The notes under the pieces: generated by a model
The model's input: only the letters and a program-made list of their open reading frames with translations
What the model was told of the DNA's origin: nothing
Database searches by the model: none
Position numbers and translations under genes: made by a program
Part shown: piece by piece, positions 34,110 through 45,010 of the stretch
How positions within the stretch are numbered: position 1 is the first letter of the stretch
Layout: every line of letters begins with the position of its first letter
Assembly: GCA_951812925.1 (NCBI GenBank)
Contig: OX638370.1
Location: 81,264,004-81,328,003, forward strand
Reading direction: 5' to 3'
Length of the DNA: 64,000 nt
Origin: Calliopum simillimum
Taxonomy: Eukaryota; Arthropoda; Insecta; Diptera; Lauxaniidae

Positions 34110-35506
34110 AAGTGGACTTAAAAACAGTGATTTTTGCGCAGTGACTTTTGTGCAAGGATAACTTAGGATCCTGACGTGATAGAAAAAAAACCAATAAATG
34201 GCTACAAAAACTGAGCGTGGAAAACCTTGGCTGGACTGAACAGGGGTAGGGGCAATAGACAATAATTTTTTTTTTAAGTTTTTTTTACCAATCGGCTTGA
34301 ACTTAATTTCAAGAGTGATTTTTAGACAACAAATTTTTTCGACCAAAGAACCTAAAAGAAAAGTCACATGAAAATGGTCGCAAGAGAAAAAAATCCGTAC
34401 GTTTTGGCCGTATGCTCCACCCAGAGTGCAATGCAAAACTGTTCAGCTTAAAGTATTATGAGGTTCAAGTATGAATTACTAAAGCAATCAAAGTATTCAA
34501 TTTATGGAAAAATTATTTTTTTAATAAAGTAATCAATTCAATGTGCGTTTTGTTTGAGCATTGGCTGTACTACTTATTTACATGTTACACTTTTTAAAAA
34601 ATAGCGTACATAAATATCTATATACTATTTTATTTATATTCAAATTTACAAATAAAATATAACGAGAATGCATCCTTCTGAATCATAAACTTTATCATCA
34701 ATTAAAGTGTGAATTTTAAAAGATTTTATACTGCTCACAGCATATTTCAACGATTAAAAACTTTTCTATTACATATTATTACTTTTTGCACTATAAATGT
34801 TAAAAATAAAATCCTAAAAATCGGAAGCTTCCAAAATACTTAAAAAGTCATAAAAAGTGTAAAAGAACACTGTACAACGGTAGTTTTAAAATCATCACAG
34901 CTTTCTTAGGAAAAATCGTAGACCAACACTATATAGCTCATTTTGTAGATCAAAGATAATACTAAATAATGCAACTAAAATTAAAGATCATACAAATTTC
35001 GTACGTCCGTTGTCAAATGCATTGAACAAAATCCAAAAAGCTGAAATTTGTACAAAAAGCTCCTCCAGAGATCTCTGAAAAATATATTACAGCGCTCAAA
35101 TTTGAAGGTTGTATTTCTGTTTTCTTTTGTAAAAAATTTTACCAGAAAGTGTAGGTATATTGCAAATTGTACTTCGCCACTTTTCATAAACTCGAAATTG
35201 CGTTCAACTCCATCACACGATATGTATTTGGCCTCCGGAGGTATGACATATCACATCACATCAGTGCATGGAATTAAAAGTTTCTTGGCTGCAATTTGGA
35301 TAGTTTTTTTGAACGCTTGAAATTGCATATTTTTGCACAAACTTTTTTACTCACAGACTCCTGAATACATTTATGAAAAGTTATGTTTTTTGCGGTCATC
35401 TAGAGCTAATAATTTATTATTACCTTCGTACAAGTATTTTATATCATCATGTTTATTTTCTTCACCACTTTTTGAATTTGGAATTAGCTACCTGTTTACT
35501 TGAAAA
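34110..35506. other. No gene recognised; dispersed-repeat word near 34145
   Basis: AT-rich. The segment CTTTTGTGCAAGGATAACTT is shared with 10.8 kb. Frames on both strands near 35.0-35.3 kb overlap and show no known motif. Confidence 0.4.
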
Positions 35507-35511
35507 CGATG

Positions 35512-36532
35512 CACAGTGGTCCGAAAGGTCAATCTAGATGGAATAAAGTCAATTTTCTAGTTTTTCAAAAGCATGAAACTTTTTTACTAGTTGATTGAGA
35601 ATTGACCACAGTTTATAACGGTATATTGTTTGTTTATATTTATGCATTATTTTTTTTGCTATGTTGATCGAAACATGAGCAATTGCATCAATGCAGTTAT
35701 TATAAGACCACAGTCTATTTTTAGCAGCATCTTTGAAGAGTTCGTGTGAGTGAACTAGAAAACTTTTTTAAATTATTGTTTTTTTCCTGAATTAAGTCAG
35801 GTATGAGTTAATTTTACTGTAAATATGTGTTCAATTAAAATATTTTTTGGGGAGAAAAAATTAATGTAAAAAGTGTATTGTTTTTGTACTACGTTTTTTG
35901 TGTAGCCCAAAGTTTAGTTAAACTTTTAACTACATATATTGATCGATATTGCAAAACTGTTTATGTTTCTCTTATCTATGAATTATCATGTAAATAATGA
36001 AGAAAAAATTAGCTGCCCCTAGGTGCCCTTTCAATTTTTATTGCATTTTTAGGTTACACACCTATTACATGGAAATAGCCTTATAATGGGCAATTTAACA
36101 AGAAGCGAGGAAAGAAGATGTTTGAAAGTTATTCAGGTAGATTGTAATTGTTTGTGTTAACCATCTGATGCTTTGTTATAATGATGATTAAATAAATAAA
36201 AAATAATTTTTTAATTTTAAAATTTTTTTTTTTTTCACTAAACTTCAAATCAGTGAAAAAACAAAGAAGTCATGTGCCACGCCCACTTGATGTACACCGT
36301 TCATTTTGATGTAAAGTACTGTTTCCATAATAAAGTAAAACCCTAAAAACTCGGGTCTCTACCTACTACCATGTAGAAGTTGCGTTACGCCCACTTGACG
36401 TATACCGCCCATTTTTATTGTGAAGTACCCTTTCTATAATATATTTCATTGCTGAAAATTTCAGGCTTCTAGCTGCTTCCAAACAGGAGTTATGACTTTA
36501 TTCCATCTAGATTAGCCTTTCGGACCACTGTG
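35512..36532. mobile_element. 1,021-bp Transib-like non-autonomous element (CACAGTG ends, CGATG duplication)
   Basis: The left end CACAGTGGTCCGAAAGG and right end CCTTTCGGACCACTGTG are inverted, with complementarity extending over about 44 bases (ATCTAGATGGAATAAAGTC). CGATG is present on both sides (35507-35511 and 36533-36537). A 5-bp GC-containing duplication with CAC...GTG ends is the signature of Transib transposons, the relatives of RAG1. No transposase frame is found inside; mobilisation would need a protein from elsewhere. Internal sequence is AT-rich with repeated GCCACGCCCACTTGA-type words near 36275 and 36395. Confidence 0.8.
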
Positions 36533-37313
36533 CGATGGTGGATGCATCAAAGTTTATTTTGAAAATGTTATGTATATTAAAAATTTTCTTAGGCTAAACT
36601 TTGGGAAAATAAACTTATTCAATTAATACTGACAAAATGAGTCAATGAAAACCTTCAATATATAATACTTAACAGAATTATCAAATAAAGAAAATCTAAA
36701 TTATTTGAGAAAAATTTTCAGTCCCTTTTGAAAATTTGTATATTTTCTTGTTTAGGGCACTTTTTTCGTCACATTAAAAAATAAAAATAAAAGTTGAGTC
36801 AAAAATAACATGCGAAAACTGAAACCAATAAAAAGAAATAAGAACAGTCGTTTTTAGCTAATTTTTTGATGCTGAATTTAAATTCATTAACAAAATCGCT
36901 CTATTGCTACAGAATTTTGCGATATCCTAACATAAAAATTACCAAAATGTAAGATATTTCGTGATTTTTTCCTACTTTTCAGGTTATGTAACAAGACACT
37001 GTAATACTTTGACATAAAAGCTGTTATGTAAGTTAAAAGCACTTATCTTTATCTACAAAACCTTATATAAATTATATCAATACCTTATTTTTTCAAGGAA
37101 TTATCCTAACCTAAAAATTTAGAAAGGAACAAAAACATAATTTTTGACTATTTTGGAGGCTACATAGAGAAGGCACGAAATTTTACTTAAAAAATTGTTA
37201 TATACTAATTTATTTTAATAAAAATGCAAGTCCTTCTCATCAAATAACGCGCGGATGTAGCAAATAAATTAACTATGCACAATGTTTAATGATTTTTTCC
37301 TATTTTTCATATA

Positions 37314-38533
37314 AGGGAAGATGGGGTAGATTCATACAGTTTTCACTTTATGGCTAAAAATAAAGCAAGCCACCAGCTTTTTCAAAATAACTAGTATGCA
37401 GTTAAATGAGTTCAATATTAAGCTTTTAATGTAGTGTAAGCTAAAGACGGTCCGATTTATCATTTAGGAGCAATGACAGATTTTCTGAAGATACTCAAAA
37501 CGTACGAATGTGCCCCATATACGTGCAAAGGTGGATGCAGCAATTAAGGCGATGAAATCATATGTGGCTCGAACGAAAGAGTATCCTCTTGAACGTGTAG
37601 AACATCTTGCGCATGCAGATTTGCCATAGAACTTGACTGGTAAATCCCAACAGATGCAAGATCTTCGTCGCTGCACAAAAGTTTGTTCAAAGGCCATATC
37701 CTTGTTATTTCAAATGCACTTGCAATATTTTTACCATAGCATGATTGAAAACTTTAGCCAGACTTGGAATATTGTTCATAATAGGAAATTTTCCATGGTT
37801 ATTCACATTCCAATCTTTGAATGCAGTTCTCAGTTTTCAATAAAAAGGACCAATCAAGCCTCTATTGGTTGAAGACGGTATGTAAAGTGTGATAGGAGTA
37901 AGAAATAAACAATCCCGTTGCCCCAAGCATAATTAACTGCATCTATTGAGAAATGATTTTCATAGCTGTAGACTAACTGTATATTAAGGTTGTCTTTGGA
38001 CTATTGCGTTTGGTTTTGGGCGTGTTTCAGTAATTCTATGAATTAATTGGTAATTATACACCGGCTCTTACTTTTGGTATACTAAATAAACTAAAATTAC
38101 GCTTCATAAGGGTAAATTCGTGTGTACGAATGTACCCCATAACTATATGCACGAATGTGCCCCGAACTGATCAATATATGTAGATTGTTATTTTTTCTAG
38201 TAAAACTATTAGCAAAATCGCAAAAATAGTAAACAAACAGCAAAATAGCATATCTGTTTTTGAACCAGCAGAAGTATTTTAAGACTTTAGCATAAGGTTA
38301 TTACCATTAAACGAAGTTAAAGTCAGATAATAAAATTACTTTTGTACTGGAAAAACATACAAAATCTTTTTTCGACCAAGTCAACTATCGTACCACTGCC
38401 ACATTTTACAAGCTAAATGGCTGCAAAAGCATCAATATTGCATATGAAGAAGCGGACATGCTAACTTCTATAGTTTTCGAAATAAAGCCACTGTACGAAG
38501 GTGCCCCGTGTACGAATCTACCCCGTCTTCCCC
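37314..38533. mobile_element. 1,220-bp TA-flanked element with repeated GTACGAATGTGCCCC words
   Basis: The ends AGGGAAGATGGGGTAGATTC (left) and GAATCTACCCCGTCTTCCCC (right) are inverted, with TA on both sides (37312-37313, 38534-38535). The word GTACGAATGTGCCCC or close variants occurs near 37502, 38116, 38149, 38493 and 38510. The + strand near 37535-37630 has a short open stretch (DAAIKAMKSYVARTKEYPLE) that might be a relic of a transposase, but I cannot place it in a family. The TA duplication suggests a Tc1/mariner/pogo-type transposase. Confidence 0.65.
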
Positions 38534-38535
38534 TA

Positions 38536-39314
38536 CCTTAGACTACAAAAATAAAAAGTTCACAAAGTACTATTGGCTTTTAAAAAAAAAGTACCATTGA
38601 AGAAGTTTGAATATCATGCCTGCTAAGAATCGTCTTTTTTAAGTATTTTTTGCCTTATAAACTTTTTTCGTAAGACGCCTCGATTTTGAGTAAAAAAAAT
38701 TTTTTTTGATCACTTGAACAAAATGTTCAAGTAGCCACATTTCGGAAAATTTTTAACCTAAGAAATTTTTTAATAAAGAATTTTAATGGAAATTTCATTT
38801 AATTTTATCTGTATAGTCATGTTTATATCTGACCCTAAAAGTGTTATAAAGAGTAAATTTCTAGAAAAAATATCTAAATTTTGCTTCATTCGCCAGATAT
38901 ACTGAAAAAACTGTAAAGGGTGCATTCCCACCATTTCCGATTTCCACCCCCTAATTTCAAAGCACACCGCGGTTTTTTCTGTTTAGAATAACATATTTGT
39001 GCTAAGATAATCTAAATACACTCTTCAAAACTTTTGGAGATTTTCAAAACATAAATTTTGTTGTATCGTGTAATCGTTTCATAGATAAAGCAAAACACTT
39101 AAAATCTACACACTTTATGTTCAATAAAAAAGTTTGTGTTTTCTTTTCATTTTCTGCGCTGCACTCTGCCAACCATAACAGAAAAATTTAAGTCCTCAGC
39201 GAAGAATTAGAAGAAGAAGAATGAAAACTTGAGATCAAAAAGAGTTGAAGTTAATTTAGTGCAAACTTCTGTTACGAAGTGAAAACAATAAACGAGAGAA
39301 GAGCGAGACAAATT
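38536..39314. repeat. Copy of the shared palindromic module; otherwise unrecognised
   Basis: Near 38630-38700 the text AAGTATTTTTTGCCTTATAA, TTTTTTCGTAAGACGCCTCG, ATTTTGAGTAAAAAA repeats the module seen in fold-backs at 7, 11, 59 and 62 kb. The rest shows no gene. Confidence 0.5.
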
Positions 39315-39482
39315 ATGGCCAAGAGAATGAAAAGTGCAATTCCTTGGCAATTCATTGTTGTAATTGTTTTAACAAGGACACCTGCGCTTACACTGAGCAA
39401 AGATTTTTGTGTCCTCTTGATTTTTTATTGTGCATGGCATTCGGATTGTGCCTTCAATTCTATAAAATATTTCCAGAGCTAA
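39315..39482 (+). CDS. Weak candidate: short frame with signal-peptide-like start
   Basis: ATG at 39315 is preceded by purine-rich sequence resembling a 5' UTR. It starts a 55-residue frame whose first residues (MAKRMKSAIPWQFIVVIVLT) form a basic n-region and a hydrophobic core, followed by Pro/Ala/Thr, like a secretory signal peptide. The remaining 30 residues contain four Cys but no known pattern. It could be a first coding exon of a secreted or membrane protein, a small secreted peptide, or chance. No homologue is recognised. Confidence 0.22.
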   Translation: MAKRMKSAIPWQFIVVIVLTRTPALTLSKDFCVLLIFYCAWHSDCAFNSIKYFQS

Positions 39483-41799
39483 CGAATTTCATATTCCAAT
39501 AAACGTTTCCAAAATATTTTTCGACAAATGCGATCCCGACTGTATTAAGAGTTCTACTCCAATAACACAGCCAATCATAAGAAAAAAAAATGGAATAAAA
39601 TTTTTGACTAGACATATGTATCCTTACGATCTTTTCAATGCGGAATTCGAATCCGACAATTGCTCATATACTTCCTATATTTCAAGATGTCCTTGTTTGT
39701 AGTAGCAGAACACGCTGTTTTCTGGCTTATTGCGCAGTTTGGCGAAAAGGTGTTATTCTATTTGATTAATGGCATCCAAAGGACATAATCTTCTATACCA
39801 AACTACGCCTTTAACTGTTTCCAATTGGATCCTTATTTTCCGAGCTATTGCTTTTTGAAGTAAAAACATCTCAATCACCATGTAAAGGGCTAAAATAGTT
39901 ATGTAAGTATATGAATTTGTATCAGAAAATCGATTTATGGCCAAAACACTTATAATGAGTTCAAATCTGCAGCATAGTATGAAATGTTATAGAAAAAAGC
40001 AGTAAACACAGCATAATGGCGCATTTTTCACCGTGTACATTTATACTGTGGGCTATTTTGAGTGAGGAAACCAAGTAAATGAATTCATTGATGATTACGT
40101 AAACACTTTCATTTGATGTTTATGCTTTGGTTAATTTAATGAAAATCGCTGAAAGCTAACAATTTCACGCTTGACTTAATTTTGTTTGGGTAAAAGCCCC
40201 GAAGAAGCCAATTAAAATGTTGAACGGACGAACCCACTTCAAAATGAATGGTTATTGTTTCACTTCATTTTTTTTTTTTCTTAAATTTTGGCAAAAACAA
40301 AAAAATCAAAAACAAAAAAAGATGGAAAAATAACAACTTACTGAACCATAAAGCATTCAATGCACAAGTGAAAATCCCGATTATACGACAGAAGATTAAT
40401 GCCACCACTTGAAAAAACGGAAAAAGGTTAAAGGTCAAAAATAAGGTGAAAAATGTGCTTTGGAAAAAGCAAAACTACTAACGCTACTCGCACTACAGTA
40501 GCAAAACAGCATTGTTTATTTAGACAAATCGATGATTGTCTTTTAGAGACATAAAAATATTTTATCCATTCTGTTCAGTTCTGATATACCGAATTATAAT
40601 TTAAAGTTTTGGAGCAATTAGTTAAAAATTCTGTTAGCATTTACTAATAAGGTTTACTTACCTCAATTAAGATCAATCTTCCTAAGAGTAGGTAATGGTC
40701 GGGGAAAAATCTAACAAAACTTTAGTGGGAATTTTGTCCAAAATTTAAAAAAGCACTCATGGTTGTTGGACTTTCTTTGAATTCAGTAACAATCATTCCT
40801 TCTTTTCTGTTTTTTTTTTTTTTGTTTTTTTTTTTTTCAACTGAAAAAAGGTGAAGTCTTTTGCCTTTCAGTCGGTTGCTAAATTTTTTCATGGATTACC
40901 TCTTGGGCTGCAGCCGAATTTTAAGACCGATTCCTCAAGAGCTAGAGCTTTTATAAAACAACATCAATCTCTTATTAATATGGAATTGTTTTAAATATGG
41001 GAATTTAGAATTTATAATCTGTGAAACTCTCAACAGACTTTTCACAAGCTTATTGGACTCTATTGCATAACTTGGAGACTTCAGGCAGAATTTATTTTTA
41101 AAACCCTTAAGCAGCTTAGTTTCATTTAAATTTTGGCTACAATAAGTGGTAAACTCCTAATGATCAGAAAAATTTAAAGGTGAAAAACGTTCTATATTCA
41201 AGGAATTTTATACCATCATCGAGCTATACAATCTGTTAATTTACTTCAAATTTTGTTCAAGTTTTTACCAGAGAAGCTCTCGTTTACGAACAATACTTGG
41301 AGTAAACGAACAGAATGATAGTCTTTCTACTAATGTCGGTATTGTCATGTTACTCTAAAATCTGAAATGCCGTCTTCAGTACACTCAAAGTTTGTTTCGA
41401 ACTCCTCCCAGCCTTATCCAGGAGGAATGTAGTGACTTTAATCTAGAAATCAGGACACGAGAAATATGAAGCTAACGAAAGCGTAGATGTTTTTAGCAAA
41501 ATCTCGATTCAATTTAGTTCCAATCGACTTTAAGAAGTCTTCATTTTTCATAAGACTGGTTGTTTCAAGGTCACCTCGAATTTAAATTATATACTGCTTA
41601 TGGTTTTTTTTTTTCCAAAAACTGGATTATTATGAGTTAAGTATTTTGTAAAAGTGTTCAACGGAAAATTTCACTAGAGGTCGCCAAAGAAAAGAAATGC
41701 TCAAAACTTAAAATGAATGCGTAAAAAATGCAATAAAATAGGCTCCCGGGAATAACGCCCACAGTGGTCTATAAGAGAGCGCTAGCCGGTCATAACTCC
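39483..41799. other. No gene recognised
   Basis: AT-rich, with T-runs near 40270 and 40810-40840. No coding frame, terminal repeats or RNA gene could be supported. Confidence 0.4.
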
Positions 41800-42469
41800 G
41801 AAAACTTTTGTGTCAAAAGTAATAATTTTTTTGCCCAAATTTACAGTAAAATATCTATATAACATATTTCAAGTACCAGAATACCAAGAAATAATAGAAT
41901 TTCTGAGTTTTCGCGTCTTAAAATTTATGATTTCAGAAAATGGTAATTTTTTCCAAAAATCTCTTAAAATATGTGTCTTATGGTAAGAATAACTTCATCT
42001 ATTCTCTGAAGACTTACGTACTAAGGTACTAGTTTTTTCCAAAATAAAAAGGATATCCAGATCATCACAAAAAATCTCTAATTTCGTTTCCCAAATATAC
42101 GAATTTTGCACTCTGTGGGTTTTAACTAAAAAGTTTTATGGAGTTGCGACGGTTCGATTATTTAAGTATATAACATAAGGTTCTCTTATTTTTTTGTACA
42201 TTTATCTGTCTTCCCCTTCACACCGCTTTTTGCACTACGAAGAGTTTTTCTTAAGCGTCATTTCTGTATTCTTACAACGCTCCAGTTTCGTGAAACTAAG
42301 AACAGCCAAACTGTTTGAGGTAAAGCAATAAAATTCGATGTCTAAAATAGTATTGGTAGCGTCTATTTATTTATTGAATATGAGCGTGATCGGGTCAATG
42401 ACACGCCCACCTTCCATATAACCAAAAGTTTGAAATCGCTATAACTTCGTAAATATTTGAAGTACAAAA

Positions 42470-44103
42470 TAGGGGTCTGCACAAGACGTCTTGTTTGCGT
42501 TTTAAGACATTTCGTTTCAAGATACGTTATATTTTGTACCCGTTTTTTATTTATCAAATGCTCTAGTTCAGTGTCGTGAGTAAATGTCTTGACAGAACTA
42601 GAATTTGAAAGAAAATAAACAAATACTGTGCGTATTTGTCTTGTTTGATTTGTTTCAGTTATTTTAGTTGCATACTGTAGTAGTAGTAGTGTACACTACT
42701 AAATGCTAATGGTGTGATAAGAGTACCCTGCAGTAAAAATATGAGACAGTCCACAAAAAATACTAGTTCGCGGTTAGTACTAGCTCAAAGCTAGTTAAAA
42801 AGGGATGCAGTAGAGGCCAGTTCGATCTCAGTTTGTAGTTTGTAAGCGCAGAAAAATTTGAATCGTGATGAAAACAAATTTAAATTTTTGTTATTTGCTT
42901 TTGAAATGAATTTTTTCTGTCAAATTGTTTTGCGTCAAAACAAATTGTGTTTAACTTTTCAAGAAAAATCATAAAAAACAGCATAAATATGTATAAAATA
43001 TGGAAATAGATAAACAACAAAGTAAGTAATTTTACAAGAAATTTTATTTTTCAATGGTAATTACAAAAAATTCATTGTTTTCCTCAATAGTTCTCTGCTC
43101 TAAGGGTACTGTTAAGGACCGGTTTACTTAAATATTGGAAGCAATTTATGGGAATTCCAGTCTACAAACTTTTAAAAACTTTTTCAAGTTAATTGCAGGT
43201 ATAGTTCAAATCAAATAATATTCCAAAATGTATGGCTTTTGTTATATAAATTTCTATCCCTACTTCCAGATGCAATTTATTCGGCTTTGTCTCCCCCAGA
43301 TTTAGGCATCAAAAAAGAGGCACTTTAGATAGGCATCTAAAGAGCATAAATACTTAATTAAAAAATATGTATAACATGTATTAAATAATATTTTACTTTA
43401 TTTTATATATGTTTAGAAAATAAAAATTGATATAAAAACAAAATTATTTGAAACTGTCAGAGTTTTTCGCTATATACCACGTGTATTACTATAGGAGGGC
43501 TACACACAAAACAACTGGTTCAAGACTAGTTGTTAAGTGACTACTTCCATACCACAACTAGCCCTGGGCTGGTGTAGAAGTAATGCATAAGGGGCCAATT
43601 GAAATTTCGTAGGACATCAACACACAAAAAAGAACAGTTGCTTGTATGCAAAAGGGATTGAAGTCGGACTAGTACTGGTTGGTGGAGGACTAGTTAATGG
43701 ACTACTCTTTAACTAGTCCATTTGCCGGCAGGGTAGTTTATCGCTCTCTTTTTGTGCCTCTTTTTTGTTTACGCTCTCTCACTCTGTCGCAAAAATGTAT
43801 GAAAGCTACTACAATTCTGCAAGTGTTACCATATCATAAATTTTATTGTAGTTTCTCTACACGCATGTTTTACAGTGACCTGAAGTATTTGTTTTTATAA
43901 AATAGAGTACACTGATGTATTTTTTAGAATCAAGTTTATTTTTCACACTGATAAAACAAGACAATGTAAATAGTGTCAAAGTGAAATCAGTATACACGAT
44001 GATTTGAATCTTGAATTTTTTAGATCAAATGCATTAGTTCAGTGAAAAATGTTGGGGTAAAAAAAAGTTCACTTTATTTCAAGATGTCTTGTGCAGACCC
44101 CTA
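42470..44103. mobile_element. 1,634-bp hAT-like non-autonomous element, 8-bp duplication
   Basis: The ends TAGGGGTCTGCACAAGACGT and, at the right, GTCTTGTGCAGACCCCTA are inverted. GTACAAAA is duplicated exactly (42462-42469 and 44104-44111). An 8-bp duplication with TAGGG-type ends is the hAT pattern. No transposase is visible; most of the interior is occupied by a second element at 42726-43733. Confidence 0.8.
42726..43733. mobile_element. 1,008-bp nested element with ACTAGT-rich subterminal regions
   Basis: CCCTGCAGTAAAAAT on the left pairs imperfectly with ATTTGCCGGCAGGG on the right, flanked by TA on both sides. Words of the ACTAGT/AACTAG type occur several times within about 70 bases of the left end and about 240 bases of the right end, in both orientations, as expected for subterminal transposase-binding repeats. 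No coding frame is evident. The boundaries rest on short end repeats, so confidence is moderate. Confidence 0.55.
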
Positions 44104-44330
44104 GTACAAAAATAATATTTGAGATAGTATTCATAGCATTAAGTCACTTTTTGAAAATGGACGTGATCGGGTCAAGGCCACGCCCATCTTGCCATAAATT
44201 CATAACTAAATAATATTTTAAGAAAATTGTTCGACATTTTGGATCCACCACTATATTTTGAAAAAAGTTTATCCAAAATTCGGGATTACCGACGCCAAAA
44301 ACCCACCTAGCCACAATATTATCGTGATAT

Positions 44331-44928
44331 AAATACACATAAAGAGTATTTCGAAGGAGGCTTATTTTTCGAATTGGCAACATCTCTTCCTGCGACATCC
44401 AATTTAGCAGCTAGTTTCTGTTTAAATAGAATATTGATTTCATCACCTAAAAGCTTATCTGTAAATTATAAAGTTTATTTTACAAAAAAACCTAAGAAGC
44501 TCATTTTTGCTTTGTGAAAACCAATAGTGAACCCTAAGCAAAACAGATCCATGAAATACCATTGCGTGAAACAAGTGTACTTCTTACTTCTTATGCAATA
44601 ACTTGCAATTGTTCCCGAATAAGCCTTCTGTTCACAAGATGATTTATCTCAGTCCATACAAAAAAAAAACCCATTAACTTTACACATCACTCAAGATGTA
44701 TTCGTTGTCACTCAAACCTTGCACTAACAGGAAGAGCAACATTTTTTTTTTTACTTTTCTTTTCTAGCATATATCACTGAACTAAATAAGTTCTTTGTGT
44801 CAGCGTTTTTAATTGATAAGCATGCCAAATATCGATATATTTGAGTTATATTTCTTAATATCACATCTCTATGAATTGGGTTAATTTTAACAACAATCAA
44901 CTTTACATTTTTAAATCATCAAATATTT
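44331..44928. other. No gene recognised
   Basis: AT-rich sequence between the dispersed repeat and the candidate exon. Nothing supported. Confidence 0.4.
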
Positions 44929-44934
44929 GCTTAC

Positions 44935-45010
44935 CATGGTTGTTTTTTTCGATCGACCCGGCTTTTGTTGTTCCTGTTGCTTGGTTGGTGGTGCAAAGAA
45001 GACCCGTTAA
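44935..45010 (-). CDS. Weak candidate exon ending ATG followed by GTAAGC donor
   Basis: On the minus strand the sequence ends ACAACCATG (ATG at 44935-44937) directly followed by GTAAGC, a good fly donor, with a good insect start context. The preceding bases also read as an open, protein-like frame (APPTKQQEQQKPGRSKKTTM) back to an in-frame TAA. The segment is clearly less AT-rich than its surroundings. It may be a 5' UTR exon carrying the start codon, or a small internal exon with an acceptor at one of several AG positions. No partner exon is identified. Confidence 0.25.

Larger units (their letters stand above)
41800..44330. repeat. Dispersed repeat interrupted by a hAT-like element
   Basis: Blocks shared with 24.27-24.70 kb occur at 42.1-42.37 kb. 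A unit with CGTGATCGGGTCAA and CACGCCCA occurs twice, at about 42384 and 44162, on either side of the insertion, suggesting a tandem duplication of about 145 bases in the original repeat. The hAT-like element sits at 42470-44103. Confidence 0.5.
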
